Below, in pieces: positions 45,506 to 57,254 of a DNA stretch of 64,000 bases; position 1 is the first letter of the stretch, and each line of letters opens with the position of its first letter. Both the position numbers and the translations under genes were made by a program. Under the pieces are notes generated by a model. It made no database searches. It was not told the origin of the DNA and saw nothing but the letters and a program-made list of their open reading frames with translations. The DNA comes from Lentinus brumalis (Eukaryota; Basidiomycota; Agaricomycetes; Polyporales; Polyporaceae), in assembly GCA_001792895.1 (NCBI GenBank), contig MARA01000001.1, forward strand, positions 2,852,001 through 2,916,000, written 5' to 3'.

Positions 45506-48500
45506 ATGGCGGCCAACTCGCCTGACTCCCCTTCTCTCAACGAGAAACCAGGCGATCCGCCCGCACAACACCAGAAGAATAAGAACGGCTTTTTCTCCCG
45601 CAAGCAGGCCACGAAACCGGTCCCCGTCGACGACGAAAAGCCCAAGGATGCCGTTCTCGAGGGCTCGGGCTCAAACCCCACAAAGCAGATCACGCCTGTC
45701 AGCATCGCCGCTCTCTTCAGGTGCGTCAGAGAGCCCCGTTCCCACTCTCCACCGACCCCCCTTCTCACCCCGTTCAACTTGTCGCAGGTTCTCGACCAGA
45801 ACGGAGCTGTTCATGGACTTCATTGGCTTGATTGCGGCTGCTGCTGCCGGTGCTGCTCAGGTGTGTTTCCAGTTCTCTCTCTCCCGGGTCCATGCATGCG
45901 GACGCGCGGTTCAAACGGCCTCGCAACGCCGTCGATCGGCTCCCTCGCCATGGAGGCACCGACATGCACACCTCCTCCGCGCGCCGTGCTGCATAGTCAT
46001 CCCGTAATACTGCACAACAAAATCACCCTTACTGACAGCCTTCGCACATCTAGCCGCTCATGTCCCTGCTCTTCAGTCGACTCACGCAAGACTTCGTTTC
46101 CTTTGGCACAATCCTCCAGTTGGCCGGCTCCTCGGATCCCGAAACAGCGGCGGACGCACGATCACAACTTCCCGCTGCAGCTGACGGTTTCAAGCATTCT
46201 GCCGCTCTCAATGCTTCTTACTTGGTCTACATCGGTACGCTTTTCCAAAGAGTACATCCTTGCGCATCTGCTTACGTCGACAATGCTCGCAGGTGTTGGT
46301 ATGTTCCTGTGCACGTACACGTACATGGTCGTGTGGGTCTACACTGGCGAAATCAACGCGAAGCGTCTCCGTGAACGCTACCTCCAGGCTGTTCTTCGCC
46401 AGGACATCGCCTACTTTGACAACGTCGGTGCCGGCGAAGTGGCAACCCGTATTCAGACCGACACTCGTAAGCGCCCATGACTTTAACCTCACTCATCACT
46501 TCCTGATGCTTCGTGTCTACAAAGATCTGGTCCAACAAGGAACTTCTGAGAAGGTTGCCATGGTTGTCAACTTCCTCGCCGCTTTCGTTACCGGTTTCAT
46601 CCTTGCATACGTCCGGTGCTGGCGTCTCGCCCTCGCGATGTCGTCCATCCTCCCGTGTATCGCCATTGCAGGCGGCGTGATGAACAGGTTCATCTCCAAG
46701 TACATGCAGTTGTCCCTTCAGCACGTCGCGGAAGGCGGTACTCTTGCGGAAGAGGTGTTCTCGACGGTCCGCACTGCGCAGGCGTTCGGCACTCAGCGCA
46801 TCCTCGCCAACATTTACGACGTCCATGTCCACGCGAGCCGCGATGTCGACGCCAAGGCTGCAGTCTGGCACGGCGCCGGTCTGTCGTTCTTCTTCTTCGT
46901 CATCTACGGCGCGTACGGCCTGGCTTTCAACTTCGGTACTACACTCATTAATCACGGCCAAGGTATGATCTCTCTCAATCGGACATTTGCGCAACACTGA
47001 CCCGAGCATCCAGCTACTTCCGGCGAGATCGTTAACGTTATCTTTGCCATCCTAATTGGTTCCTTCTCCCTCGCTCTCCTCGCCCCCGAGATGCAGGCGA
47101 TCACCCAGGCCCGTGGTGCTGCCGCCAAGCTCTACGAGACGATCGACCGTGTCCCTGCCATTGACTCCTCGTCGCCCGAAGGTCTTAAGCCTGAGAAGTG
47201 CATTGGCGAGATCACCCTGGAGCACGTCGACTTCAACTACCCGTCCCGTCCAAATGTGCCCATCGTCAAGGATCTCTCCATCACCTTCCCCGCTGGCAAG
47301 ACGACCGCACTCGTCGGTGCCTCTGGTTCAGGAAAGTCCACGGTCATCTCTCTTGTCGAGCGCTTCTACGACCCGCTTGCTGGTGTGGTTAAACTTGACG
47401 GCATCGACCTCAAGGAGCTCAACGTCAAGTGGCTCCGTACCCAGGTCGGCCTCGTCTCGCAGGAGCCGACGCTCTTCGCCACCACGATCAAGGGCAACGT
47501 TGCACACGGTCTCATCGGCACTCCGTACGAGCACGCGTCCGAGGAAGAGCAGTTCAAGCTCATCAAGGACGCCTGCATCAAGGCAAACGCGGACGGCTTC
47601 ATCACCAAGCTCCCTCTTGGCTACGAGACCATGGTCGGTGAGCGTGGTTTCCTGCTGTCCGGTGGACAGAAGCAGCGTATCGCTATCGCTCGCGCCATCG
47701 TCTCCGACCCCCGCATCTTGCTCCTCGATGAGGCCACCTCCGCTCTCGACACCCAGAGCGAGGGCGTTGTCCAGAACGCGCTCGACAAGGCTGCTCACGG
47801 AAGGACGACCATCACTATTGCCCACCGCCTCTCCACGATCAAGGACGCGGACCGCATCTACGTCATGGGTAACGGCGTCATTCTCGAGTCGGGAACTCAC
47901 GATGAACTGCTTCGTGACGAGAACGGCCCTTACGCCCGCTTGGTTCAGGCGCAGAAGCTCCGCGACTCCCAGGAGAAGCGCACCCTCGATTCCGACAGTG
48001 ACACCGCCGCTTCTGCAGAAGAGGCTGCTGAGGCCGCGCAGATCGAGAAGGATGCCCGCGACGAGATTCCCCTCCAGCGCCAGAAGTCCGGTCGTTCCCT
48101 TGCCAGCGAGATCCTCGAGCAGCGCGAGAAGGAGCGGTCCGCCGAGCACAAGGACTACTCCCTGTTCTACATCTTCAAGCGTCTCGGCTACCTCAACCGC
48201 GCCGTCTGGAAGCAGTATCTCTTTGGTGCGATCGCTGCGGTTGCCAACGGCGCGACGTACCCGTCGTACGGTATCGTCTTCGCGAAGGGTATCAGCACGT
48301 TCTCGGAAATCGACCCTGCACAGAGGCGCCACGACGGCGATCGGAACGCACTGTACTTCTTCATCATCGCGATTCTGTCCATGATCGCCGTCGGCTTCCA
48401 GAACTACCTCTTCGCCAAGTCCGCCTCGGAGCTCACGTCGAAGCTGCGCTCGCTGTCCTTCCGCGCCATCCTCCGCCAGGACATCGAGTTCTTCGACAGG

Positions 48501-50152
48501 GACGAGAACAACACCGGTCAGCTCACGTCGACGCTCAGCGACAACCCGCAGAAGATCAACGGTCTCGCTGGTATCACGCTCGGCGCGATCCTCCAGAGTG
48601 TCTCGACGCTCGTCATCGGCTCCATCATCGGTCTCGTGTTCAACTGGCAGATCGGTCTCGTCGGTATCGCCTGCATGCCCGTCTTGGTCTCTGCCGGCTA
48701 CATCCGTCTCGTATGTGATCTTCCGTCTGTGCTGCTCCTCTGTGTATACTGACCTGCCTTCGCAGCGTGTCGTCGTCCTCAAGGACCAGCAGAACAAGAA
48801 GGCACACGAGCAGTCTGCCCAGCTTGCGTGCGAGGCGGCCGGCGCCATCCGTACCGTGGCCTCGCTCACGCGTGAGGAGGACTGCTGCCGTCTCTACAGC
48901 GAGTCGCTCGAGGAGCCGCTCCGCCGCTCGAACAGGACCGCGCTCTGGTCTAACGGCATCTTCTCGCTCTCGCAGGCGATGACCTTCTGGGTCATCGCGC
49001 TTGTCTTCTGGTACGGCTCGCGTCTCGTCGCCAACTTCGAGCGCTCTATCTTCCAGTTCTTCATCGGTCTCATGGTGAGCATTCACGTTCTCGCCTTTCG
49101 TATGGCAAACGCTGACACTTGTCTGTGATGTAGAGCACGACGTTCTCTGCTATCCAGGCCGGCAACGTCTTCTCCTTCGTCCCCGATATCTCCTCCGCCA
49201 AGTCCTCCGCCTCCGATGTCATCCGTCTCTTGGATTCGATGCCCGAGATCGACGCCGAATCCACCGAGGGCGAGGTGCCGAAGAACGTGCAGGGCCGCAT
49301 CCGCTTCGAGAACGTGCACTTCCGCTACCCGACACGCCCGGGTGTCCGTGTGCTCCGTGACCTCAACCTCACCGTCGAGCCTGGCACCTACGTTGCGCTC
49401 GTCGGCGCCAGTGGTTGCGGTAAGAGTACCACAATTCAGCTTATCGAGCGGTTCTACGACGCTTTGGCGGGTACCGTCTACGTGAGTGTCCTGTGTGTTT
49501 GCTACTTAAGTTGATGCTGACCCCGTGTATGCAGCTTGACGAGCAGCCGATCACGAAGTACAACGTGCAGGAGTACCGGAAACATATCGCGTTGGTGTCC
49601 CAGGAGCCGACGCTGTATGCGGGTACTGTTCGCTTCAACATCCTTCTCGGCGCGACGAAGCCTGCGGACCAGGTCACGCAAGAAGAGATCGAGACTGCTT
49701 GCAGGAACGCGAACATCCTTGACTTCATCAAATCCCTTCCTGAGTAAGTCATATTTCCCGTCCCGTGGGAGATGGTCGACATACTGACTGCTTTGTGCAG
49801 CGGCTTCGACACGCAAGTCGGCGGCAAGGGATCGCAGCTCTCCGGTGGTCAAAAGCAGCGTATTGCGATCGCACGTGCACTCCTCCGCAACCCGAAGGTG
49901 CTCCTTCTCGACGAGGCGACGTCCGCACTGGACTCGAACTCGGAGAAGGTCGTGCAGGAGGCGCTAGACCAGGCCGCGAAGGGTCGCACCACGCTCGCCA
50001 TCGCGCACCGACTCTCCACGATCCAGAACGCGGACTGCATCTACTTCATCAAGGACGGCGCGGTCAGCGAGGCCGGCACGCACGACGAGCTTCTCGCGAT
50101 GCGGGGTGGCTACTACGAGTACGTGCAGCTGCAGGCCCTGTCCAGGAAGTAG
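45506..50152 (+). CDS. Full-length ABCB (MDR/P-glycoprotein-type) ABC transporter
   Basis: The gene encodes two transmembrane halves, each followed by a nucleotide-binding domain, about 1,300 residues with short introns. NBD1 shows Walker [11 protein letters not shown], signature [14 protein letters not shown] and Walker [13 protein letters not shown] with H-loop IAHRLST. NBD2 shows [24 protein letters not shown] and [12 protein letters not shown]. Both sites are complete, so both can be catalytic. Membrane helices include [62 protein letters not shown] and [13 protein letters not shown]. The linker is charged and Ser/Glu-rich. Family members export hydrophobic drugs, lipids or peptides at the plasma membrane. 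It lies 0.9 kb from the aegerolysin/MACPF cluster. Confidence 0.93.
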
Positions 50153-50880
50153 TCGTGCTGCGCCTTCTGGCCGCGGCCGCGGACAGTTCTCCATATCCTT
50201 ATCGCGCTGCGCTTTCGATAGACAGACCCCGATCTTGCTGATGACTATGCTCTCTCTCCTCCGCCCCGGTCCAGCGTGTATGCCTAGTGTTATCTTAATG
50301 TCTCCTCCCCTGCTCGTCCTGCTCATACACTGCTCCGATCCTCATACATCACCGTCACGCCCATCCTCATGACCGCACTCTCGCATCTCTACACCTTACA
50401 TGCCGCTTGACGTTTTCTTCCCACCCCGCCCCCCTCTTCATATCATCTTGTTTTTGCACCACAGCCCGTCTAGTTTTTTCCGTCACGACGCCTCACGACG
50501 CGGTCTCGTCTTCCATGAACATACTTGCTTCGTACTCTTTTCGTATCGCTTTGGGCAGTGGTCGGGTTTAATGGGCACTTGGTGCCAGCTTAGTTAGTTA
50601 GTTAGTTAGTTTAGGTGCTTGATGCTGTAGCACAGAATACACCGGAAGTAGTATACCATCGATGTCATGATACATAGAACGTATCGCATTCGTTTGACGA
50701 GTACTTCTTGCGTCCATCCTCTCAGATTGAGTTTCAATTGTAGGCTGTAGCGCCCGGCAGTAGCTCGGCCCGGGCTTGTGGAAGACAGACTTGGACCCTC
50801 ATCTGTTCGCGTGTACTTATCCCTCTTCGCACATCGCAAGAAAGACTGCTTCCGCTCATCATGCAGAGATAGCTTCGGTC
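50153..50880. other. Intergenic with TTAG microsatellite
   Basis: This region contains 3' ends. A (TTAG)n run of about five units lies at 50590-50612. No gene is seen. Confidence 0.5.
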
Positions 50881-50884
50881 GGGC

Positions 50885-51080
50885 ACACGTATATGGCATT
50901 GTGATTTATCATGGTACAAACGGATCTCATTCGGTGGGCTGCAGAACACAAGACGTTGCTGATACGGGAGCTACAGATCGGGCGATCGAGGGCAAGCAGG
51001 GGGATGCGGTGTATGATACGACCTGCGAGGTGGTCAGGGAGTGCCAGCAAGCAAGCCAGCCCGACGACAGACTCACTGTG
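50885..51080. repeat. 3' flank of aegerolysin A, duplicated at 56345-56540
   Basis: Shared words in the same order: GGCATTGTG, TCATGGTAC[AG]AACGGATCTCA, GAGCTACA, GATCGG and GGGGGAT, then CAAGCAAGC next to the stop codon. This shows that the tandem copy includes the downstream flank. Confidence 0.6.
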
Positions 51081-51084
51081 TCGC

Positions 51085-51579
51085 TCAGGACTTGTTGAGG
51101 CACTCGACGTAGATGGTCCCGAGGGCCCCGCTGTCGAGGTTGGCCCCCTTGGACTCGCACATCCAGATCGTGTTGGACCCGCTGACGGTCCAGGTGTTCG
51201 TGGGCGTGCCCCACGGGCAGTCCCAGTGGCAGTGACGGATCACCGCGTTCCCGGGGACATCGAAGAGGTCGAAGTCTCCCGTCGTGCCCGACGCCGCGTC
51301 CTCGCGTCCGCAGGCGTTGAAGTGCAGCTCTTGGCCGGGCGAGATGACGTGGTTGTTGACCGTGGACGTATCAAGCTCGTCGTCCTTGTCGCCTGCGTCG
51401 CGCTGTGAGTGCAGCGACACGTTTGTCTTTCCGAACTACTCACCGTCGGCATACAGCTTGCCCCAGGAGACGTCCATGTTCGTGACCTTGATGTCTTTGC
51501 TGCCCGAGTTCAAGAGGTAGATGGTCACCCACTGGCCGTATGCCTTGGGGTCTTTGGCGGTGGTATCAGCCTGAGACAT
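51085..51579 (-). CDS. Aegerolysin A (paired with MACPF A)
   Basis: Two exons (51579-51444 and 51392-51085, 51-bp intron) give 147 residues. Family motifs visible: YGQWVTIYLLNSGSKD, SWGKLY, FNACGREDAASGTTGDFDLF, HWDCPWG, NTWTVSGSN and the C-terminal GANLDSGALGTI. There is no signal peptide, as in known aegerolysins. Aegerolysins are beta-sandwich lipid-binding proteins; in characterised mushroom systems they bind the membrane and recruit a MACPF partner to build a pore. The neighbouring divergent MACPF gene (53175) is the obvious partner. The reading frame is intact. Confidence 0.93.
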
Positions 51580-51630
51580 GATGATGTACGGTGGAGTGCG
51601 AGTGTGATCTGCGGATGTGGGGAGGAGCCT

Positions 51631-51668
51631 GCTGGGTGAACGTCCTGGCTAGGAGGTATTTGTACAGT
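51631..51668 (-). promoter_or_regulatory. Aegerolysin-type core promoter, copy 2
   Basis: On the minus strand ACAAATACCTCC is followed by AGCCAGGACGTT and ACCCAGC, with the TATA-like part about 80 bp before the ATG at 51579. Order and spacing match copies 1 and 3. Confidence 0.6.
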
Positions 51669-53080
51669 CCCGGATGCTCTGACACTGATGCTGGATCGAC
51701 TACGCCTGAATGAACTCGTAATTGAGTTGTGCGCCATTGCCGCTTTGCGGACCAGCCGTCCAATATCAGCATGCATAGGCATGCATCGTCGCTTCGCCCT
51801 CGTCCTCAAGCATCGCCTGACTCATTCGCTTTGCTATGCAATCAGGTCGAGCAAAGGCTGGCACCTTTCTGAGTATACCTTGTCACCACAAAGGCCTATC
51901 CAAGTGACTTAAAAGGGTTTTCCCTTCATTCACAAAAGTTAGCTCACAGCTTGCCAGTCACTTACCTTCCACGATCGAGTGCACCTTTTCTCAGACGCAC
52001 CGCACACGCGGCGGCTAGAGCAGAAGGAACCCTCATTGCAATCGTAATCACTGACTGCATTGTGACTCAACTGCAGCTGGCGATGATCGACGACAGATCT
52101 AATTGAAGGTCTACTGCGTCCATTCAAGCCATGCAAGAATACCAGTTTCCTGAACGTACATAGGGCCACCAAAGTCGGCGCGCGCTTGCTGATAGTAATA
52201 CAGTCAGACCCTGGTACTGATTACTGAGCACTGAGTCCTGATCACACTGATAAGCAAGGGTAGGCATGAATGAACTCGGCGTAGTGCTGTTCAGTGTGCC
52301 CTCGACGAGGCAACACTGCAGCTCCCTGTAAGGACTCCGCCGTGTGGCAGCAGGTGACCGTGTTCTCCCGGAGCGGCAGTGGCCGCAGAAGCTCGCAGAA
52401 GTCGCTCCGCAAGGTTGCAGTAATCGCATTGCCTTCCCTCACGGTCTTCAACGAACGTTGGTCCCCCGTTTACCGACGCCGTGCTCTCTCGACCACACCT
52501 CGAACGGAAGTCGGCTACCAGAAACCAGGCTCGTGACTGAGAGGACTCGCAAATTGGATGCGATGAACCCCCATGCGCAGGTGCATCTCTGTGAGATGCC
52601 CCCCACATCCCCCGAATAAGCCTCACTTACTTCCCTGCTAGCATGCATTGCTCATGCGGGTACCGAGGCATGGACGATGAAGATGCCTTCGGAGGCATTG
52701 ACACCGAGGAAGTACGCCGTGCAACAGTAACATCGAAACCGCTCTTGGATATTGGCTGACCATTGTTGCGAACAGCGGCTGCATGCTCGGGGAAAAGCTG
52801 TCGTTATCAGAGACCCTTCACTCGGCAGCTGATACATTCGGACACTGATCGCATGGATGCCCTGACTTCTGGACTCTGGAGCACCTCCTCGAGGTGGGCG
52901 TTGCGAAGCGTCGGCGAGTGCCACCATTCGAGCGTCGTCGAATGGAACAAAGTCTGTGAAAATGGTATGGACCTCATGCTCTCAAGCTCCGAAGACAAGT
53001 CCACAGTATCATGAATGCCATAAGCAGCGGCGAAGAACGCCGATGGCGCATTGGTCGCAAATAAGTTGCGAGATAGCGAC
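51669..53080. other. Intergenic of pair A, partly homologous to pair B intergenic
   Basis: 52395-52620 resembles 59195-59410 (shared CGCAGAAG, AAGGTTGCAG, AACGAACGTTGGT, GCTCGACCACNCCTC-like words and GCGCAGGTGCA). 52825-52950 resembles 59788-59910 (CAGCTGATNNATTC, CTCGAGG, GCCACCATTC). No gene is seen. These blocks would be candidates for conserved upstream control of the pair. Confidence 0.55.
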
Positions 53081-53174
53081 GGACAACATATACTTCGCCT
53101 TCGTCGCGGAAACTGCACACCATCACTCCCCATCTACCTGCTTCAAAGATCACCCTCCTGTTGCACCTAGCACA
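53081..53174 (+). promoter_or_regulatory. MACPF core promoter, pair A
   Basis: A TATA-like ACATATAC lies 88 bp before the ATG, followed by GCCTTCGTCGCG. The equivalent ACATATACG and GCCTTCCTCGCG stand 89 bp before the MACPF B ATG. Confidence 0.5.
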
Positions 53175-55211
53175 ATGGCCACCGCACCTGCGTCAACGTT
53201 CCAAGACTATCGTCACAGGGCTGTGAGCCTAACACTCGTCTGCCTGATGTTGCACGCTGACGAGATGCCACACAGCCGGGCGCACATGCTCAGCTTTCCG
53301 GTGCACCCACTGGCACTGACGGAAGCGACACCCTCATCGATGTCAACAAGGATCCAGTCCGTCGCAACAAGCTTGTAGGTATCTTCTCAGTTATCCGTCC
53401 TAAAGTATTCTTGCTGAGCCGTCTTACCCATTGCAGATAGACGACAACAATCTGTTGAAGGGTATTCGCATGACCTCTGATGGCCCTCAGACGAGCACGC
53501 GTGACCTCATCAAGCGGCCCGACAGTCTCAATGTCAACGTCGACCAGACCGCGACGATGGACTCTACTACCGTAGAGGCAGAGTACACCCAGACGCTGAT
53601 GCAGTCAAACTACAACTCCGTTGCCGTCAAGGTCGCCGCTCCATAGTATGTCCTCCTCGGCATTCTCTCTCAGAGTGCTGATATACAGTGTTCGTCCGCA
53701 GCGTCACCGCAAACGCCGACTACAAGAATGAGACCACCTACAAGAATACGGACACCGAGAAGACCATCATGGTCTCTACACGTTACCTGTTCCCTCAGGG
53801 ACGCATCGACTTCAGTCCTCCAGGCTCCGGCTACGTCGACGACGTACAGCTCAGCGACGAGTTCATCGAGGCGATCAACAATGCACTGGCGAAGCCGACG
53901 AAGCTCGACCAGCGCGAGGCTCTCTACGACGTCTTCACCGACTTTGGTGATGTCTTCCAAAGCGAGGTCGAGTTGGGCGGAACTCTGTCGGCACACACCA
54001 TGGAAACGTTCAGTCGTTCTGTACGTTATCTCCTCTTTGTTAACGCTGCGTGAATGTACACTGATGAGGATATTGATCCGCGGTTCACAGGAGAACGAGG
54101 AGACCGTAAAGGAGGATGTCAAGGCAGGTCTCGAGGCCACCGTTAAAGACTGGAGCGCGGGTGTGACCGCTGCGCACGGTAACACCGAGACGACGATCAC
54201 CACTTCATCGGGCAGGAAGCTCGATGTCAAGTATATTGTCCAGGTACTTATCCAACGAACCCTCTTGACCTTCTTCGCAACGTCTTATGTTTGGCTAGGG
54301 CGGCGACTACACAAAGATTCAACAGACGACGGAATGGATTGCGTCTACGAACCAGTCAGACTTCTGGCGCGTCATCGAAGTTACCAATGCGATTTCCGTC
54401 GTCGACCTACTTCCCGACCCGATCAAGGCCACTACCAAGGCCCTTATGCTCCCACTGCTCGGCCAGTACGTTCTGGCTGTGCTTCCCTCCATAGTCTCAT
54501 CCGCTGACGTTCGATGTTAAGGTGGATGGATGTCGAGCGCGTGCCGGCTACCGATCAGTACACCGTCGGCATTTATCGCCCCAGGGAGCCTATTCCCGAG
54601 GGCTGGTTCTGGCTTGCGGACGCTGCTGACGCTAGCCAGGGCCTCATTGTCAAGCCCGCGCTCCCTCCGAAGTCAGGTCGCAACTATGCAGTCACGACGG
54701 GTCATGCAAGTTCTGGTAGGTCTCATTGATCCCAGCTCGGTCGGGTTCAATCTCACGACCGTTTTGCAGGCTTCACGAACCAGCCGTTCCCAGACCAACC
54801 TCAGTATGCGTTCTTCTCGTCCTTCTTCGGCGGGCCCTTCGCTCCTGGAGTAGCGCCTGGGTCAGATTTGGGTGCCCTCCGCCCTGGGCTCTTCCTCGAA
54901 GGCCAGTGGGAGCTGGTGAGTAGGCGTAGTCCTGCGATTGCTACAAGTGCTAACGCGCCTTTCACAGCATGATGGGTCAAGCATCAGTACTTCGGTGTAC
55001 ATCACGGTCCGTCACGTTAATATCGCGGCTTTGCGAGGAGCGACGACTGACTTCTCTACCTGTACTGCAGCGTCCGGTGTCCTCGCTGTATCCGGAGGAC
55101 GACTGCTTCGACTTGCAGCCCGTGGTGCGGGTGGATCAGACGGGCACGGACAACCCTCCCAGGCCTCGTTGGGCGCTGCGCAAGAACGTGGTTCTGTTCG
55201 ACTCCGAGTGA
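53175..55211 (+). CDS. MACPF pore-forming protein, pleurotolysin-B type (pair A)
   Basis: Ten exons (53175-53222, 53276-53374, 53437-53645, 53702-54020, 54091-54243, 54299-54465, 54522-54715, 54770-54915, 54968-55006, 55071-55211) give 504 residues with no break. The MACPF core is suggested by FGDVF followed by ELGGTLSAHTMETF, then a long hydroxyl-rich amphipathic region (TVKDWSAGVTAAHGNTETT) of the type that becomes membrane hairpins. After it come GGDYTKI, FWRVIEV, the beta-rich C-terminal domain with IYRPRE and SGRNYAV, and the end ALRKNVVLFDSE. In the pleurotolysin system this subunit inserts the pore after recruitment by the aegerolysin. No N-terminal signal peptide is obvious. Exon structure is essentially identical to pair B, which shows duplication after intron acquisition. 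Confidence 0.92.
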
Positions 55212-55813
55212 GCATAGATATCTCCCGCAGCGCGACATTCGATGCGGATCGTCATGGGTCTGTTGTACAATGTATCTCGTGATGATGCGTCAATGGATGG
55301 ATCCTGGTTGCCTTGGTTCCGTAAGATCGAATGCCCGGGTTCAGGACTGGTATCATGTGTATATACCGTGAGTTCTCATTCAGCGATATCACGTTGTTCA
55401 TAGTCCTCTCGTTGGTTTCAGACGAGGTCTGTAAGAATCCGTTGCGGACCTCTTTTGTCTGTCAGTCATCGGGGTGAGATCCTGTTTCCACTCCAGGTAA
55501 CATGACGTTCAGGACTCACCGCTCGAAGACATTGACCGCACGACATCTTGCAACCGTTGCATTGGTAGCAGAAAACGTTTCTGAGCATAGGTATTACGGC
55601 AAGCAATGACGTCTCCGGACATACTGTATCGGGTAGGTGCGCTCTGTCCGCCGCGAGTCCCGATCCCAACTGCCTGACATACATACAGTGTACGGGGCGA
55701 CGCCATCCCCACCGCCTCTTTTCTTCTGACCGCCACGACCGACGTCCCCAAGCACGCGCGCAGTCCTGGTACGTCGTACGTCCTCGACTGCGTTGACCGC
55801 GTTTTGGTTTCGG
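55212..55813. other. Intergenic between the two toxin pairs
   Basis: No gene is supported here apart from the possible small frame that follows. Confidence 0.45.
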
Positions 55814-56165
55814 ATGAGTTGTGCAGTTTGCGGTCGGCAGGCGGATACGGAACACGACGATCGTGCGCGCGCGCTCAAGACCAAGGTCGATGCGAGTCTG
55901 CCGTTGGGATGGGAAAGGGTGCATGGCTGTCCCGGGCTGGTGGTAAGCCTGCTCTTCGTCCTTCTCCGCCTTCTTGTTCAAGTTGCAGATGCTGACAACT
56001 TCTACTTACCTGCAGATGGGTTGGTTCTCGGATGCTTGTGGCTTGCATGTATGCGCGTCGTGTAGTGTTGCCGGGGTCCCTTTTCTTGTCCGTGGCGTCC
56101 TCTGCCTTCGTGAGGTGAATTCAGGAGGCGCCACGGAACAGAGGAGAGACCGAGGCCTAAGTTGT
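55814..56165 (+). CDS. Possible small Cys/His-rich protein of unknown function
   Basis: The frame starts MSCAVCGRQADTEHDD, with a CxxC, and continues KVDASLPLGWERVHGCPGLV. A 79-bp GT-AG intron (about 55943-56021) would join it to MGWFSDACGLHVCASCS, giving a second Cys/His cluster (CxxHxCxxC), and the frame ends at a TGA near 56165. Four or more Cys/His positions in two clusters suggest a zinc site. The start could lie further upstream. I know no family for it. It lies between the two aegerolysin/MACPF pairs and is not present between the genes of either pair. Confidence 0.35.
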
Positions 56166-56344
56166 GATTGACGTGTACGCGTGGGTTAGGGTTCCACATT
56201 CAGAGAACGCCATGTAGATACAGAAGCGCTGGAAGTTTGGTATGTATTGCACTGACTCGGACGTCTCACATGGGTGTGTTTTCTCTTTTCAAATCCCCTC
56301 CTACCCTGCAGAGGCTATTCGGTCGAAATGCAACCGTTCTTATC

Positions 56345-56540
56345 CGTGAACACGTAATTGGCATTGTGGTTTCTCATGGTACGAACGGATCTCAATCAGT
56401 CGCAAACACAACGAGCTACAAGTACATCAACGGATCGGACATCCCGCTGCATTCAAAGCGGGAAGGGGGATGGATGTGTATGACACAGTCTGCGGCATGG
56501 TCAGTAAGTCAGTGCGAGCGAGCAAGCAAGCACTTACTGT
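56345..56540. repeat. 3' flank of aegerolysin B, duplicate of 50885-51080
   Basis: See the partner entry at 50885; the same words occur in the same order directly downstream of the aegerolysin stop codon. Confidence 0.6.
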
Positions 56541-56542
56541 GT

Positions 56543-57041
56543 CTAGGCCTTGTTCATGCACTCGCAAGTAATGCTGCCGAGGGCGCCGCCGGACAGGTTG
56601 GCCCCCTCGGACTCGACCATCCAGCCCGAGTTAGATCCGCTGATGGTCCATGTGTTTGTCGACGAACCCCACGGGCAGTCCCAGTAGAAGTGACGGATGA
56701 CCTTGCCGCCTGCGGTGGTGTCGACGAGGTCGAAGTCGCCCGTCGTGCCCGACGGCGAGCTCTCGCGCCCGCAGGCATTGAGCTTCAGTGCGTCTCCGGG
56801 TTCGATGACGGTGTTGTTGACCGTGGACGGATCGATCTCCTTGTCCTTGTCGTCTATGTCGGACGTTTGGTGAGTCCGGCAACACTCGTCGCAGAATGCA
56901 CTTACTCTCGACATGCAGCTTGCCCCAGGAGACGTCTAGGTTCGTGAGCTTGACTGCCTTGCTGCCCGAGTTGCTGAGTTTGATCGTCACCCACTGGGCG
57001 TAAGCGCGGGGCGGGCCGCTGGCAGTTTCAACCTCAGACAT
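56543..57041 (-). CDS. Aegerolysin B (paired with MACPF B)
   Basis: Two exons (57041-56906 and 56853-56543, 52-bp intron) give 148 residues. Motifs: YAQWVTIKLSNSGSKAVK, SWGKLH, LNACGRESSPSGTTGDFDLV, HFYWDCPWG, NTWTISGSN and EGANLSGGALGSI. The first exon is 136 nt and phase 1, as in both other copies. It is closer to aegerolysin A than to the 25.9-kb copy throughout. The frame is intact and there is no signal peptide. Lipid specificity is not predictable from what is visible. Confidence 0.93.
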
Positions 57042-57090
57042 GATGTTCGTGGACTGTGGTTGTGGTGGGGTGTGCAGGTTGCGTGGAGCG

Positions 57091-57128
57091 GTTGGTTGGA
57101 TCAACGTCCTGGCCAGGGGGGTATTTAA
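57091..57128 (-). promoter_or_regulatory. Aegerolysin-type core promoter, copy 3
   Basis: On the minus strand TTAAATACCCCCC is followed by GGCCAGGACGTT and ATCCAAC, 80-86 bp before the ATG at 57041. It shares an exact 12-base GCCAGGACGTTN core region with copy 2. Confidence 0.6.
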
Positions 57129-57254
57129 CCGATTTCTGCATCCCCAGGACCTTTCCACGCGGCAGATTGGTCAGGCATGCGCGAACCATTCGCACCTTGG
57201 AACGCCACCGACTCACTTGTTCACTTTCCGTCCGCTTGCAGGAATGCGACCAAG

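Noticed and set aside
47328..48869. 513-codon minus-strand frame inside the ABC transporter
   Set aside because: It is antisense to a fully recognisable nucleotide-binding domain and has only a mirror composition.
50590..50612. TTAG repeats as a possible internal telomere-like array
   Set aside because: The unit lacks the GGG of fungal telomeres and only about five copies are present; it is a simple microsatellite.
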